Of a DNA stretch of 64,000 nucleotides, positions 51,893-61,378 are shown piece after piece. Source of the stretch: Nocardia sp. NBC_00508 (GTDB lineage: Bacteria; Actinomycetota; Actinomycetes; Mycobacteriales; Mycobacteriaceae); NCBI RefSeq assembly GCF_036346875.1, contig NZ_CP107852.1:2170001-2234000 (forward strand). Reading direction: 5' to 3'. Every line of letters begins with the position of its first letter. Position 1 is the first letter of the stretch. The translations under genes were made by a program, and so were the position numbers. A model generated the notes under the pieces. That model was not told the DNA's origin, ran no database searches, and saw only the letters and a program-made list of their open reading frames with translations.

Positions 51893-52842
51893 CCGGCCGA
51901 CGATAGCTCAGTGGGAGTCCGGCCCTGGCGGTGGTCGCGCGGGGAGACGCCGAAGTGACGCTTGAAGGCGGTGCTCAGCGCGAAGGCGCTGCCGTACCCG
52001 ACCTGGCGGGCGATCGCCTCGATGGTGGCATCGGATTCCTGGAGCAGGTCCGCGGCCAGCGCAAGCCGCCATTCGGTGAGGAACGCCATCGGCGGCTCAC
52101 CGACCAGGTCGGTGAACCGGCGGGCCAGCGCGGCCCGCGACACTCCCACCGCCTCGGCCAGGCCCGCGACCGTCCACCCGTGCGCCGGGTTGTGCTGGAG
52201 CAGGCGCAAGGCCTTGCCGACCAGCGGGTCCCCGTAGGCGTGGTACCAGGCGGGTGCGTCGTTGCGGGCGAACCACGCGCGCAGCGCGGCGATCAGCACC
52301 AGATCCAGCAGGCGGTCCAGTACCGCGCTCTGCGCGGGCTCGTCCTTGGTCGCCTCGTCGACCAGGATGTCGAGCACCCTGCTGTCGAAGTCGCCGCGCT
52401 GCAACACGATCACCGGCGGGAGCGCGCGCAGCAAACGCTCGCTGGCCGCGCCCGCGGACTCGTAGGTCCCGGTGACCATCATGGTGGCGCCATGCGGGTC
52501 GGTGCCCCACTGTCGAACGCCGAGACTGAGTGTCTCGCAGAGTATTTCACCATCCATCGTCTTCGTCACCTGCCCCGGATGGATGACGATCTGCGGTTCG
52601 GTCGCCGGGTCGTCGGCCACCGTGTACGGATCGGGCCCGCGAAAGATCGCGACATCCCCCGCGGTCAGCTGCCGCGGCGCGCCCTTGTCGGTGACGATCC
52701 ACGCGCCGCCGCGGATCATCGCCACCACGGTCAGCGGGGACTTGTCCTGAATCCGCAGCGACCACGGCGGATCCAGCAGCGAACACATGACGAACGCACC
52801 GCGGGCGCGAGGACCTTCGAGCAGACTGGCTAGCGCATCCAC
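51889..52842 (-). CDS. AraC-family regulator with cupin sensor
   Basis: The 317-aa protein has an N-terminal AraC-type cupin_6 domain (VVAMIRGGAWIVTDKG, LTAGDVAIFRGPDPYTV). The C-terminal two-HTH domain reads WTVAGLAEAVGVSRAALARRF and IEAIARQVGYGSAFALSTAFKRHFG. It is divergent from the NmrA-like gene, the common target arrangement for this subfamily. Confidence 0.92.
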   Translation of the reverse strand: MDALASLLEGPRARGAFVMCSLLDPPWSLRIQDKSPLTVVAMIRGGAWIVTDKGAPRQLTAGDVAIFRGPDPYTVADDPATEPQIVIHPGQVTKTMDGEILCETLSLGVRQWGTDPHGATMMVTGTYESAGAASERLLRALPPVIVLQRGDFDSRVLDILVDEATKDEPAQSAVLDRLLDLVLIAALRAWFARNDAPAWYHAYGDPLVGKALRLLQHNPAHGWTVAGLAEAVGVSRAALARRFTDLVGEPPMAFLTEWRLALAADLLQESDATIEAIARQVGYGSAFALSTAFKRHFGVSPRDHRQGRTPTELSSAG

Positions 52843-52922
52843 TCGTCAACTGTAGACGATCGCGCATGATCATGAGCCGATGAGCCATGGTCCGTCTCGA
52901 CCGAGACCGGTGTACTCGAAAC

Positions 52923-53771
52923 ATGACACACACCACCGCTGACCAGCGCCTCATCCTCGTCACCGGCGGCACCGGCAAGACCGGCAGCCGCGTCGTCGCC
53001 CGGCTCCAAGCGGCCGGGCATCCGGTCCGCGTCGGTTCCCGAGCCGCCGACATCCCCTTCGATTGGGCCGACCGCGACACCTGGGCCGCGGCGCTGACCG
53101 GCGTGCACAGCGCCTACGTCGCGTACCAACCGGACCTCGCGGTTCCCGGTGCTCCCGAAGTGATCCGCGCGTTCGCCGCGGCCGCCGCGCATGCCGGGGT
53201 GTGCAAGCTGGTGCTGCTGTCCGGCCGCGGCGAGCCGGAAGCCGTGCAATGCGAGCAGATCGTGCAGGAATCGGGCCTGAACTGGACCATCGTGCGGTGC
53301 AGCTTCTTCGCACAGAATTTCAGCGAAGGCGCGTTCACGGACTACATCCTGGCCGGGGAGGTCGCATTGCCCAATGGCCACGTGCCGGAGCCGTTCGTGC
53401 ACGCCGACGACATCGCCGACGTCGCCGTCGCCGCGCTCACTTCGGGTGGACACGACGGCGAGATGTACGAACTGACCGGCCCGCGAGCGATAACCTTCGC
53501 CGAAGCTGTCGCGGAGATCGGCGCGGCCACCGACCGGCCGATCGCCTTCGTGCCGATCTCCCGCACGGATTTCGTCGCCGGACTGACCGAATGCGGGGTG
53601 CCCGCCGACACGGTGAGCCTGCTGGACTACCTCTTCGGCGCCGTGCTCGACGGCCGCAATGCCAAGCCGGCGGACGGGGTACGCCGGGCGCTCGGACGGG
53701 ACCCGAAGGATTTCGCGGACTACGTCATGGAGACGGTGATCACCGGAATCTGGAATGTCTCGCAGCGATGA
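52923..53771 (+). CDS. NmrA-like NAD(P)-binding protein
   Basis: The 282-aa atypical SDR has the Rossmann motif LVTGGTGKTGSRVVARL at its N-terminus, lacks the classical YxxxK pair, and keeps FVHADDIADVAVAAL typical of NmrA/TMR-type reductases. It may be a redox sensor or a reductase of unknown substrate. It starts 80 bp from the divergent AraC gene, which likely controls it. Confidence 0.9.
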   Translation: MTHTTADQRLILVTGGTGKTGSRVVARLQAAGHPVRVGSRAADIPFDWADRDTWAAALTGVHSAYVAYQPDLAVPGAPEVIRAFAAAAAHAGVCKLVLLSGRGEPEAVQCEQIVQESGLNWTIVRCSFFAQNFSEGAFTDYILAGEVALPNGHVPEPFVHADDIADVAVAALTSGGHDGEMYELTGPRAITFAEAVAEIGAATDRPIAFVPISRTDFVAGLTECGVPADTVSLLDYLFGAVLDGRNAKPADGVRRALGRDPKDFADYVMETVITGIWNVSQR

Positions 53772-53827
53772 GGCGTTGAAGTGATCAGTAGGCTCGCCCG
53801 CGGACATGACGCGCAGCGTCGAGCGTC

Positions 53828-55321
53828 ATGCACCGGACGCACGACCAGGTCAACGAGGCCCTGGACCGGTTCCGCGGGGGAGCTGGCCATACCGGATCGC
53901 CCGTCGGTACCGTCGAAGTGGTGTTGAGCCCGACGGTCGATCGTCCGATCCGCGTCGCGCGAGCCGCGGTGTTCACGGTATTCGCGTTGAACGGCTTCCT
54001 GCTCGCCATGTGGGTGGTGCACATCCCGGTCGTCACCGACCGCACCGGGGTCTCGAAGTCGACGCTGGGCATGTTCATCCTGCTGATGGCCGGTGCGGGC
54101 ATCGTCGGCATGCGGCTGGCCGGTCCACTCGCCGACCGCTTGGGCAGCAGGACGCTGGTCGGCGCGGCCGCGTGCATCGCCTCGGTGGCGGTGCTCGGGC
54201 CCGGCCTCGCCACCGGACCGGTGACCTTGGCGCTGGCGCTGGCCTGCTTCGGTTTCGGCAACGGCGCGCTGGACGTGTCGATGAATACCCAAGCGGTACA
54301 TGTGGAACGGGCCTATCGGCGTCCGATCATGGCCGCGTTCCACGCCTTGTTCTCCGGCGGCGGCCTGCTCGGTTCCCTGCTCGGCGCCGCCACGTTGCGC
54401 GCGGGCTGGGATGTGCGCCTGACCCTGGTGCTGGCCGCGCTGGGCTGTGTCGCGCTGACCCTCACTCTGGTGCCGCGGCTGCTGCGCGACACCACACTCG
54501 ACGCGAACGGCGAGGAGGAGACGACCATTGCCGCCGTCGCTGCCGCGCACGCGTCCGAGCGCGACGCACCGCTGCCTGAGCAGGACTCGGAACCCGGCAA
54601 GCACGATACGACTCCGCTCGAGCGAGAGACAGCGCTGCTCGAAGTCGACTCCGAGCACAACCCGGTCCGGTCCGAGGCCGAGCCGATCGAGTACCACGCC
54701 GCACAACCGCTGGACAAGCCCGACCGGAGCACCGCCATCGCGACGGATACCGCAACCGGCGATCGCAGCCGGAAAGTAGTGGCGCTGGCCGCGATCGCTT
54801 TCGCATTGCTGCTGGCCGAAGGTGTGGCCGCCGACTGGAGCACGCTGCAGATGCGCGAGCATCTCGGCGCCGACGAGGCGACCGCGGCGCTCGCGTTCGG
54901 CGCCTTCTCCACCACGATGACGGTGGGACGGTTCGGCACCGACCGAGTCAGCCACGCGTTCGGCCGGGTGGCGGTGGTTCGCTACGGCGCGCTGATCGCG
55001 GCCATCGGACTTGCGGTGATCATCGTGTCGCCGTGGGTTCCGCTGACGCTGCTCGGCTGGGCTATGGCCGGACTCGGACTCTCCGGCGGCGTCCCGCAGA
55101 TCTTCAGCGCGGCAGGCAATCTGGGCTCCGACACCGCCGCCACCGACATGTCCCGGGTGTTCAGCATCGGCTATCTCGGACTGCTCGCCGGTCCCACGGT
55201 GATCGGCTGGCTCACCGCGGTGGTGCCGCTGACCACGGCCATGGTGGTGCCCCTGGTCGCCATGCTGCTCTGCTGCCGCTACGCGAGCGTGGTCGCCACG
55301 CCGCGAAAAGCTTCGAGCTGA
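53828..55321 (+). CDS. major facilitator superfamily transporter
   Basis: The 497-aa protein has 12 predicted membrane segments and the MFS loop motif GPLADRLGSRTLVG between segments 2 and 3. The central loop is unusually long and charged, about residues 215-315 (EEETTIAAVAAAHASERDAP onward). The SMNTQAVHVERAYRR segment matches the YbjJ-like subgroup. Likely efflux or sugar-type transporter; substrate unknown. A later GTG start near 53921 is possible because the first 30 residues are not conserved-looking. Confidence 0.87.
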   Translation: MHRTHDQVNEALDRFRGGAGHTGSPVGTVEVVLSPTVDRPIRVARAAVFTVFALNGFLLAMWVVHIPVVTDRTGVSKSTLGMFILLMAGAGIVGMRLAGPLADRLGSRTLVGAAACIASVAVLGPGLATGPVTLALALACFGFGNGALDVSMNTQAVHVERAYRRPIMAAFHALFSGGGLLGSLLGAATLRAGWDVRLTLVLAALGCVALTLTLVPRLLRDTTLDANGEEETTIAAVAAAHASERDAPLPEQDSEPGKHDTTPLERETALLEVDSEHNPVRSEAEPIEYHAAQPLDKPDRSTAIATDTATGDRSRKVVALAAIAFALLLAEGVAADWSTLQMREHLGADEATAALAFGAFSTTMTVGRFGTDRVSHAFGRVAVVRYGALIAAIGLAVIIVSPWVPLTLLGWAMAGLGLSGGVPQIFSAAGNLGSDTAATDMSRVFSIGYLGLLAGPTVIGWLTAVVPLTTAMVVPLVAMLLCCRYASVVATPRKASS

Positions 55322-55328
55322 ACAGATT

Positions 55329-55778
55329 TCAGGCCGGAAAGGACAACTCGACCAGCGGCACCTGTTCGATGGCCGAGCCCGTGGCCTCCTCGATGATCCG
55401 GCCGAGCCCCTGGTACGCCTTGGGGTGCTCGCGGCGGTAGCCGTCGAGCACCACCGCGGACTCGTCCGGGCCGAGCACCCGCGCGAGCGCCGGAACCCGA
55501 TGGCGCGCACCGATACTCACCCGGCAGCGGGGATCAGCGACGAGGTTGCGGAACCATTGCGCCTGTGTCCCGAATCCGGACGCGACGACCATGCGGTCCG
55601 GGCTCGGCCGAGCGACTGTCTCCAGCACCGCAGAGCGCGGGCGGCCGGACGTGCGACCGGTGTGCTCGAGCAGCAGGAGCCGCCCGCTGTACAAGAAGCC
55701 GAGCCGCGCGCGGAACACGACGATCGGCGCGCGCACGAGCCACCTGGTCCGCAGCAACCGCGCGCCGATGCTCGTCAT
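55329..55778 (-). CDS. Ddn-type F420-dependent nitroreductase family protein
   Basis: The 149-aa split-barrel protein has the deazaflavin-binding family pattern LLLLEHTGRTSGRPRSAVLE and ASGFGTQAQWFRNLVADPRC. F420 is made by nocardiae and mycobacteria, and enzymes of this family reduce quinones or nitro compounds at the membrane. It is convergent with the MFS gene, 7 bp apart. Confidence 0.9.
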   Translation of the reverse strand: MTSIGARLLRTRWLVRAPIVVFRARLGFLYSGRLLLLEHTGRTSGRPRSAVLETVARPSPDRMVVASGFGTQAQWFRNLVADPRCRVSIGARHRVPALARVLGPDESAVVLDGYRREHPKAYQGLGRIIEEATGSAIEQVPLVELSFPA

Positions 55779-55808
55779 CCTTCCACGCTAGCGATCAGCC
55801 GCCGCGGC

Positions 55809-56579
55809 CTACTCGGGCTCCACCAGGCACAGCGTGATGGGCTCGGGCTTGGGGTAGACGATCGTCTCGTTCTCGGTGGCCTTCGACCCGCACGCGGATA
55901 TATCCGCGGTGCCGCGCACCACCCGGCCGATCTTGAAGTCCGCCGACGTGCTGCAGGCGACCTTGGTGCTGGCGCCGAGGAAGCCGCCGTCGATGCAGTC
56001 GCCCTCCTTGACGTTCAACCGCAGGCACAGCGTGTATTCGTCGCGGCCGGTCTGGTAGTAGCTGGCGTAATCCTTGGTCGGGCAGTCCGCGTTCGAGCCA
56101 TCGAGCCGTTGCGCCACCACGTAATTGGCTTCCGGATCCGAGCATTCCTTCGTGGCGAACTCTGCTTTGACGGTGCTGCCCGACAACTTCGCGCACTGGC
56201 CGATCTCGATCTTCTCGCCGTCCGAGCGCAGCACGGTCCGGCCGCCGACGATCAGGATGCCGACCACCACCACTGCGCCGAGCACGGCGAGAATCTTGCC
56301 GATTCCGCTACCGCCACCGCGGTTCTGCCGCGGCGGCCCAGGCGGAGGGAAACCGCCAGGGGGGTAGTTCGGCTGCTGCGGCGGCGGGAAGCCGCCGCCC
56401 TGTGGTGCATAGCCGGGTTGCGGTTGATATCCCGGCTGTGGATAGCCCTGCGGCTGTCCGGCGTAGCCAGGGGCCTGGCCCGGAAAGCCTGGCGGCGCCC
56501 CGGCTGCAGGCTGCTGCTGAGGAAAGCCCGGCTGGCCGCCGGGCTGACCTGGATACGGTTGGTTCGGTGGTGTGGTCAT
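55809..56579 (-). CDS. Pro/Gly-rich single-pass membrane protein with Cys-rich outer domain (LppU-like)
   Basis: The 256-aa product has a Pro/Gln/Gly/Tyr-rich cytoplasmic tail with PGYQPQPGY-like repeats (residues 1-85), one membrane segment at about 92-112, and an exterior domain with eight cysteines (GQCAKL, KECSDP, NADCPT, LCLRL, GDCIDG, VACSTS, SACGSK, LCLVEP) probably forming four disulfides. The domain resembles LppU/SCO3897-type proteins of actinobacteria. Function unknown. Confidence 0.85.
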   Translation of the reverse strand: MTTPPNQPYPGQPGGQPGFPQQQPAAGAPPGFPGQAPGYAGQPQGYPQPGYQPQPGYAPQGGGFPPPQQPNYPPGGFPPPGPPRQNRGGGSGIGKILAVLGAVVVVGILIVGGRTVLRSDGEKIEIGQCAKLSGSTVKAEFATKECSDPEANYVVAQRLDGSNADCPTKDYASYYQTGRDEYTLCLRLNVKEGDCIDGGFLGASTKVACSTSADFKIGRVVRGTADISACGSKATENETIVYPKPEPITLCLVEPE

Positions 56580-56735
56580 GGATCCCCTCCCCGGGTCTCG
56601 CGTGGTTCCGTCCGCACTGGGCGACCGGCGAACCCATGGAATCTAGCCGATCCGTCCGGGCGCCGCCGCATGAGATACCGCACGGTCCTCTTTGGACACA
56701 GTAAGAACCGCCGCAATGACTTCGGCTTTGCCGGG

Positions 56736-57887
56736 TCAGAGATACAGCCCCGGATTCACCGTGTCTCGTGCGACGGCATCGATCCGAACGTCACCATCGC
56801 GCAGCACGACGAGCTCGGCGAGGGTCGCGCCGTCCGGGCAGGCGGTGGCGTCGCTGCGCTCCCTTTCCAGCCAGGCCGCCGCCTCCGCGCCGGACAGCCG
56901 CCCGATCTCGATCCGCGCCAGACACCGCCCCGGCCGCGTCACGGCCGGGTGCAGCCGGGACAGATCCTCGTTGGTGGTGATCGCGACCAGCACGTCACGG
57001 CCTTGCCCGAGCATGCCGTCGGTCAGGTTGAGTAGTCGGGAAAGTCCCTGGCCCGCCGCCTCCTTCGCCTCACCGCGGATCAGCTCGTCGCAGTCTTCCA
57101 GGACCAGCATGCGCCAGCGGCGCTCGCCTCCGTCACCGTCGACGCCAGCGGCCACCTCCATCAGATATCCGGGCTTGCCGAACATCACCTCGGGATCCAG
57201 CACGCAATCGAACTGACACCAGGAGCCCCAGGCGCGAGCCAGCGCGCGCAGCGCGGTGGTCTTCCCAGTGCCGGGAGGTCCGTGCAACAGCACCAGACGG
57301 CCGCGCACGTCGCCGACCGTGAGCGTCATCAGATGATCCATCGCGGCGGCGACCTCGCCCGCGTAGTTGCCGCGGATCGCGGACCACTCCGGCGCGGAGA
57401 TCGAACGAGCGCGCCGTTGCGGGCCGTGGCTGTGCAGATGCCAGAAACCCATCTCGACGGTCTCGCCCACCTCGGGCGCAGCGGCCGCGTCGCGGATCGC
57501 CTCGGCGAGCAGTTCGTCCGCGAGCGCATCGGTGACGGCGGTGACTTCGACCAGCGCCGATCCGCCCGACCAGCGCACCGAGCGCAACGACCACCCGGTG
57601 CCGACCACCAGCGTCGCGCCGCTGTCGTCGTCGCGCACCGTGCGCACCACACGGCCGCATGCGGGCCGCAGCGGCGCGTCCGGACGCACCCGCTCCAGAT
57701 GCGCTGTGCGGGCGCACGGCTGGTCGCCGCGCAGGAACGGACCGAGCGCGAGGGCATCGATCGCGTCCCGGATCGAGTAGGTCGAATCGACCGTGACGGT
57801 CCACGGCAGCCGCTCGGCGGGATCGGCCGAAGGCTGCCCGGGACCGATCAACCGAAGAGGCTCATGACGTGCGGACACTCCGAGCAT
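56736..57887 (-). CDS. AAA+ ATPase with DUF5925-like N-domain
   Basis: The 383-aa protein starts MLGVSARHEPL. The N-terminal 180 residues form a domain common to actinobacterial AAA proteins (DUF5925 by recall). The AAA module has Walker A LLHGPPGTGKTTAL, Walker B MLVLEDCDEL, sensor-1 VLVAITTNED and arginine finger in RPGRCLARIE. It may remodel a protein substrate; target unknown. It lies downstream of no operon partner. Confidence 0.9.
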   Translation of the reverse strand: MLGVSARHEPLRLIGPGQPSADPAERLPWTVTVDSTYSIRDAIDALALGPFLRGDQPCARTAHLERVRPDAPLRPACGRVVRTVRDDDSGATLVVGTGWSLRSVRWSGGSALVEVTAVTDALADELLAEAIRDAAAAPEVGETVEMGFWHLHSHGPQRRARSISAPEWSAIRGNYAGEVAAAMDHLMTLTVGDVRGRLVLLHGPPGTGKTTALRALARAWGSWCQFDCVLDPEVMFGKPGYLMEVAAGVDGDGGERRWRMLVLEDCDELIRGEAKEAAGQGLSRLLNLTDGMLGQGRDVLVAITTNEDLSRLHPAVTRPGRCLARIEIGRLSGAEAAAWLERERSDATACPDGATLAELVVLRDGDVRIDAVARDTVNPGLYL

Positions 57888-57928
57888 GATCCGGGGTGAC
57901 AGACCGGGGTGTCCATCGAATTACGACG

Positions 57929-57964
57929 AACGCCCCTCCACCGAAGGCTCGGTGCAGGGGCGTT
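57929..57964 (-). terminator. hairpin terminator of the pnt operon
   Basis: AACGCCCCTCCACCGA (57929-57944) pairs with TCGGTGCAGGGGCGTT (57949-57964) in 15 of 16 positions around AGGC, 19 bp after the pntB stop. Confidence 0.85.
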
Positions 57965-57982
57965 CGCGTCGAAACTTCCGGC

Positions 57983-59416
57983 CTACAAGACCTTCAGTTC
58001 TTCGGTGACTGCGCTGACGGATTTCTTGGCGTCGCCGAACAGCATGGAAGTGTGGTCGGCGTAGAACAGCGGGTTGTCGATACCGGCGAAACCGGAGTTC
58101 ATCGAGCGCTTGAGCACGATCACGCTCCTGGCCTGGTCAACGTTGAGCACGGGCATGCCGTAGATCGGGCTGGCGGCGTCCTCGCGGGCGGCCGGGTTGG
58201 TGACGTCGTTGGCGCCGATCACCAATGCGACGTCGGTCCGGTTGAATTCGCCGTTGATCTCGTCCATTTCCTTGAGCGCGTCATAGGAGACCTCGGCCTC
58301 GGCCAGCAGCACGTTCATGTGGCCGGGCATGCGACCGGCGACCGGGTGGATGGCGTATTTGACCTCCACGCCCTTCTTCTCCAGCAGTTCGGCCATCTCC
58401 TTGACCGCGTGCTGCGCCTGCGCGACGGCCATGCCGTAGCCGGGCACCACGATCACCTGGTTGGCGTAGGCCATCTGGATCGCGGCGTCGGCCGCGGAGG
58501 TGGCCTTGGCCTGCTTCTGCTCACCACCGGCGCCGCCGACGGCCGCGCCGCCGCCACCGAAGCCGCCCGCGACGATGGCCGGAATGGACCGGTTCATCGC
58601 CTTGGCCATCAGGTTGGTCAGGATGGTGCCGGACGCGCCGACGATCATGCCCGCGACGATCATCGCGGTGTTGTTCAACGCCAAACCGGCGGCCGCGGCC
58701 GACAATCCGGTCAGGGCGTTGAGCAGCGAGATGACCACGGGCATGTCCGCGCCGCCGATCGGCAGCACGACCATCAGGCCGAGCACACCGGCGAGCACCA
58801 GCACCGCGATCATCCACAGCTGCGACACCCCGTCACCGGTAGCGCCGACGCCGATCACCACCGCCGCGGCGATCGCACCGAGCAACAGCAGCAGGTTCAA
58901 CGGTTGCTGCAGTTTGCCGACCCCGATCGGACGCCCGGGCAGGATCTCCTGCAACTTGCCGAACGCGATCAACGATCCCCAGAACGACACCGAACCGATG
59001 ATCGCCGCGAACAGCGAACCGACCACGATATGCACCGTGGGCTCTTCCTCGAAATGCGAGAAGCCCTGCGAATTGATGAATTCCGACCACGCGATCAGCG
59101 CTACCGTGCCACCGCCGACGCCGTTGAACGCGGCCACCAGCTGCGGCATCGCGGTCATCTTCGTGTACTTCGCGGGCGGCACGCCCACAACGATGCCGAC
59201 CACGAGACCGGCGATGATCAGAATCCAGTTGCTGGTGTGCCGGACCGAGATCAGCGTCGCCCCCACCGCGAGCGCCATACCGGCCGCGGCGATCAGGTTG
59301 CCGCGCACCGCGGTCTTCGGGCCGGTCAAGCCCATCAGACCGTAGATGAACAGCGCGAACGACACGATGTAGAGGCCGTTGACCAGATAGGTCACATTGT
59401 CGAAGGTGTGCATCAC
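57983..59416 (-). CDS. pntB: NAD(P) transhydrogenase subunit beta
   Basis: The 477-aa subunit has nine or so membrane segments and a C-terminal NADP(H)-binding dIII domain with VPGYGMAVAQAQHAV and GANDVTNPAAR. Together with PntAA/PntAB it couples hydride transfer from NADH to NADP+ with proton import, supplying NADPH. Its ATG overlaps the pntAB stop by 4 bp. Confidence 0.96.
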   Translation of the reverse strand: MMHTFDNVTYLVNGLYIVSFALFIYGLMGLTGPKTAVRGNLIAAAGMALAVGATLISVRHTSNWILIIAGLVVGIVVGVPPAKYTKMTAMPQLVAAFNGVGGGTVALIAWSEFINSQGFSHFEEEPTVHIVVGSLFAAIIGSVSFWGSLIAFGKLQEILPGRPIGVGKLQQPLNLLLLLGAIAAAVVIGVGATGDGVSQLWMIAVLVLAGVLGLMVVLPIGGADMPVVISLLNALTGLSAAAAGLALNNTAMIVAGMIVGASGTILTNLMAKAMNRSIPAIVAGGFGGGGAAVGGAGGEQKQAKATSAADAAIQMAYANQVIVVPGYGMAVAQAQHAVKEMAELLEKKGVEVKYAIHPVAGRMPGHMNVLLAEAEVSYDALKEMDEINGEFNRTDVALVIGANDVTNPAAREDAASPIYGMPVLNVDQARSVIVLKRSMNSGFAGIDNPLFYADHTSMLFGDAKKSVSAVTEELKVL

Positions 59417-59742
59417 TTACCCGCCTTCGCCGAAGACTCAGCCGCGGCTCCCGATTTTTTGCCCTTGAACATGCCCAGCATGCGGTCGGTGACCACGAAA
59501 CCACCGATCACGTTCAGGGTTCCGAACACCACCGCCACGAACAGGATCACCTGCGTCAGAAGCGACGGATCCTGCACGTTCCCCAGGGTGACCAGCGCGC
59601 CGAGCACGACGATGCCGTGAATGGCGTTGGTGCCCGACATCAGCGGAGTGTGCAAGGTGTTGGGCACCTTGGAGATCACGGCGAAGCCGACGAACCCGGA
59701 CAGCACCAGGATCGCGATATTCGCCAACAGTTCGGTGTACAT
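59413..59742 (-). CDS. pntAB: NAD(P) transhydrogenase subunit alpha part 2
   Basis: The 109-aa protein has three or four membrane segments (LLANIAILVLSGFVGFAVI, then GIVVLGALVTLG and FVAVVFGTLNVIGGFVV), the split-off membrane part of PntA. NTLHTPLMSGTNAIHGIVV is the family signature. It is coupled on both sides (ATGA-type overlaps). Confidence 0.95.
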   Translation of the reverse strand: MYTELLANIAILVLSGFVGFAVISKVPNTLHTPLMSGTNAIHGIVVLGALVTLGNVQDPSLLTQVILFVAVVFGTLNVIGGFVVTDRMLGMFKGKKSGAAAESSAKAGK

Positions 59743-60983
59743 CAGCTCTCCACCTTCGCCTCGGTCGCGTCCTTCGCCTCGGCCGACTCCACCGGCTCCG
59801 CGGCCTCGGCCGCGTCCACCGCGGCGGTCGACTCCGCAGCCGCACTCGCGTCCGCCGGTTCGGTCGCGTCGGTCGCATCACGAGTCACGCAGGAATCGGC
59901 CAGCACCTGATCGCTGAAGTCCGGCGCGAGTTCGCCGTCGACCAGCATCAACTCCAGCAGCGCCGCGATGTTCTTCGAGTACAGCTCGCTGGCGTGCTCG
60001 GGCATGGTCGCAGGCAGGTTCAGCGGCGAGGCGATGGTCACCTCATGCTTGACCACGGTCTCACCCGGCTCGGTCAGCTCGCAGTTGCCGCCGGTCTCTC
60101 CGGCCAGGTCCACGATCACGCTGCCGGGCTTCATGCCCTGCACCGCCGCAGCGGTCACCAACCTGGGCGCCGGACGCCCCGGCACCAACGCGGTCGTGAT
60201 GACCACGTCGAAACCCTTGATCGCGTCCTCGAGCGCCTGCTGCTGGGTGGCCTTCTCCTCCTCGGTCAACTCGCGCGCGTACCCGCCCTCGCCCGCGGCA
60301 TCGATGCCCAGGTCGAGCCATTGCGCACCGACCGAACGCACCTGATCGGCCACCTCCGGCCGCACGTCGTACCCGGTGGTGCGCCCGCCAAGACGCTTGG
60401 CGGTGGCCAGCGCCTGCAACCCGGCCACGCCGACACCCAGCACCAGCACCGTCGCCGGTTTCACCGTGCCCGCCGCGGTGGTGAGCATCGGGAAGAAGCG
60501 GGTCGACTCCGAGGCGGCCAGCAGCACTGCCTTATAACCGGCGACGTTCGCCTGCGACGACAACGCGTCCATGACCTGCGCACGCGAAATCCGCGGGATC
60601 GCCTCCACCGCGAAGGCCTGCACTCCAGCGGCCCGCAACGCGCCGATCTGATTCTCCGCGTTCCGCGGCGCCAGGAAACCGATCAACGTCTGCCCTTCGG
60701 ACAGCTTCGCGACTTCGTCGTCACTGGGTGGGGCCACCTTGACGACGACATCCGCGGACCACGGATCCCCGATCGTGGCACCCGCCTCTTCATAGGCGCT
60801 GTCGGGAATCAGCGCACCGAGTCCGGCGCCGGACTCGACGACGACCTCCACGCCCTGCTTCACCAAGCTGGGAATGATCTTCGGCACCAATGCGACACGG
60901 CGTTCTCCCGCGGCGGATTCGCGGACGACTCCGACACGCGCGCCGCGCGGCGATGGATCGCCTACGCTCTGCGTTGTCTCCAC
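59742..60983 (-). CDS. pntAA: NAD(P) transhydrogenase subunit alpha part 1
   Basis: The 413-aa soluble NAD(H)-binding dI subunit has RVGVVRESAAGERRVALVP, VLVLGVGVAGLQALATAKRLG and YDVRPEVADQVRSVGAQW. It is longer than usual: about 45 extra residues form an acidic Ala/Glu/Asp/Ser-rich tail (EPADASAAAESTAAVDAAEA onward) after the conserved end. The first gene of the operon. The tail is probably a flexible linker toward the membrane subunit. Confidence 0.95.
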   Translation of the reverse strand: METTQSVGDPSPRGARVGVVRESAAGERRVALVPKIIPSLVKQGVEVVVESGAGLGALIPDSAYEEAGATIGDPWSADVVVKVAPPSDDEVAKLSEGQTLIGFLAPRNAENQIGALRAAGVQAFAVEAIPRISRAQVMDALSSQANVAGYKAVLLAASESTRFFPMLTTAAGTVKPATVLVLGVGVAGLQALATAKRLGGRTTGYDVRPEVADQVRSVGAQWLDLGIDAAGEGGYARELTEEEKATQQQALEDAIKGFDVVITTALVPGRPAPRLVTAAAVQGMKPGSVIVDLAGETGGNCELTEPGETVVKHEVTIASPLNLPATMPEHASELYSKNIAALLELMLVDGELAPDFSDQVLADSCVTRDATDATEPADASAAAESTAAVDAAEAAEPVESAEAKDATEAKVES

Positions 60984-61378
60984 TTGTCAGACTTCCTTCT
61001 CGTACTGAGCTTCAGGCAACGGGTAGACGATCGGACGATGTTACCGTCGAGTAAGTTCGCCCAAATCCTCGCAACTGTACCTGGCTCGCGGTGAGCCTAG
61101 CTGAGATGCCCGTCACACACGCCGGGCAAGTCGCGCCGCAACACCGGACCCAGCGGTCGTCGCGGAGCGGGCGCCGACTGCCGAACCATGGTCTACCTGT
61201 TTTCCCTCTCGCTGTGTGATCGTGGTCGCCCCAGATGAACGCGGCAAGACCGTACGGAAAAGTCCCTTACTTACCCCGACGTTCGACAACTGGTCAGGGC
61301 ATCGGCGGGGCGACCAACAGTGACGTGCGTCATGCTCGACCGGGACGCAGGGGGTGTTCCGCGTCGCTCGTACGCCGT
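60984..61378. other. gap without supported gene
   Basis: This is the divergent control region between the pnt operon and the HIT-gene unit. GTTACCG and TTGCCTG-like boxes near 61010-61050 might be pnt promoter elements, but none is convincing. No repeat or RNA structure recognised. Confidence 0.5.

Noticed and set aside
57896..59620. 574-aa plus-strand frame across pntB
   Set aside because: Asp/His/Arg-rich antisense of pntB; no recognisable domain.
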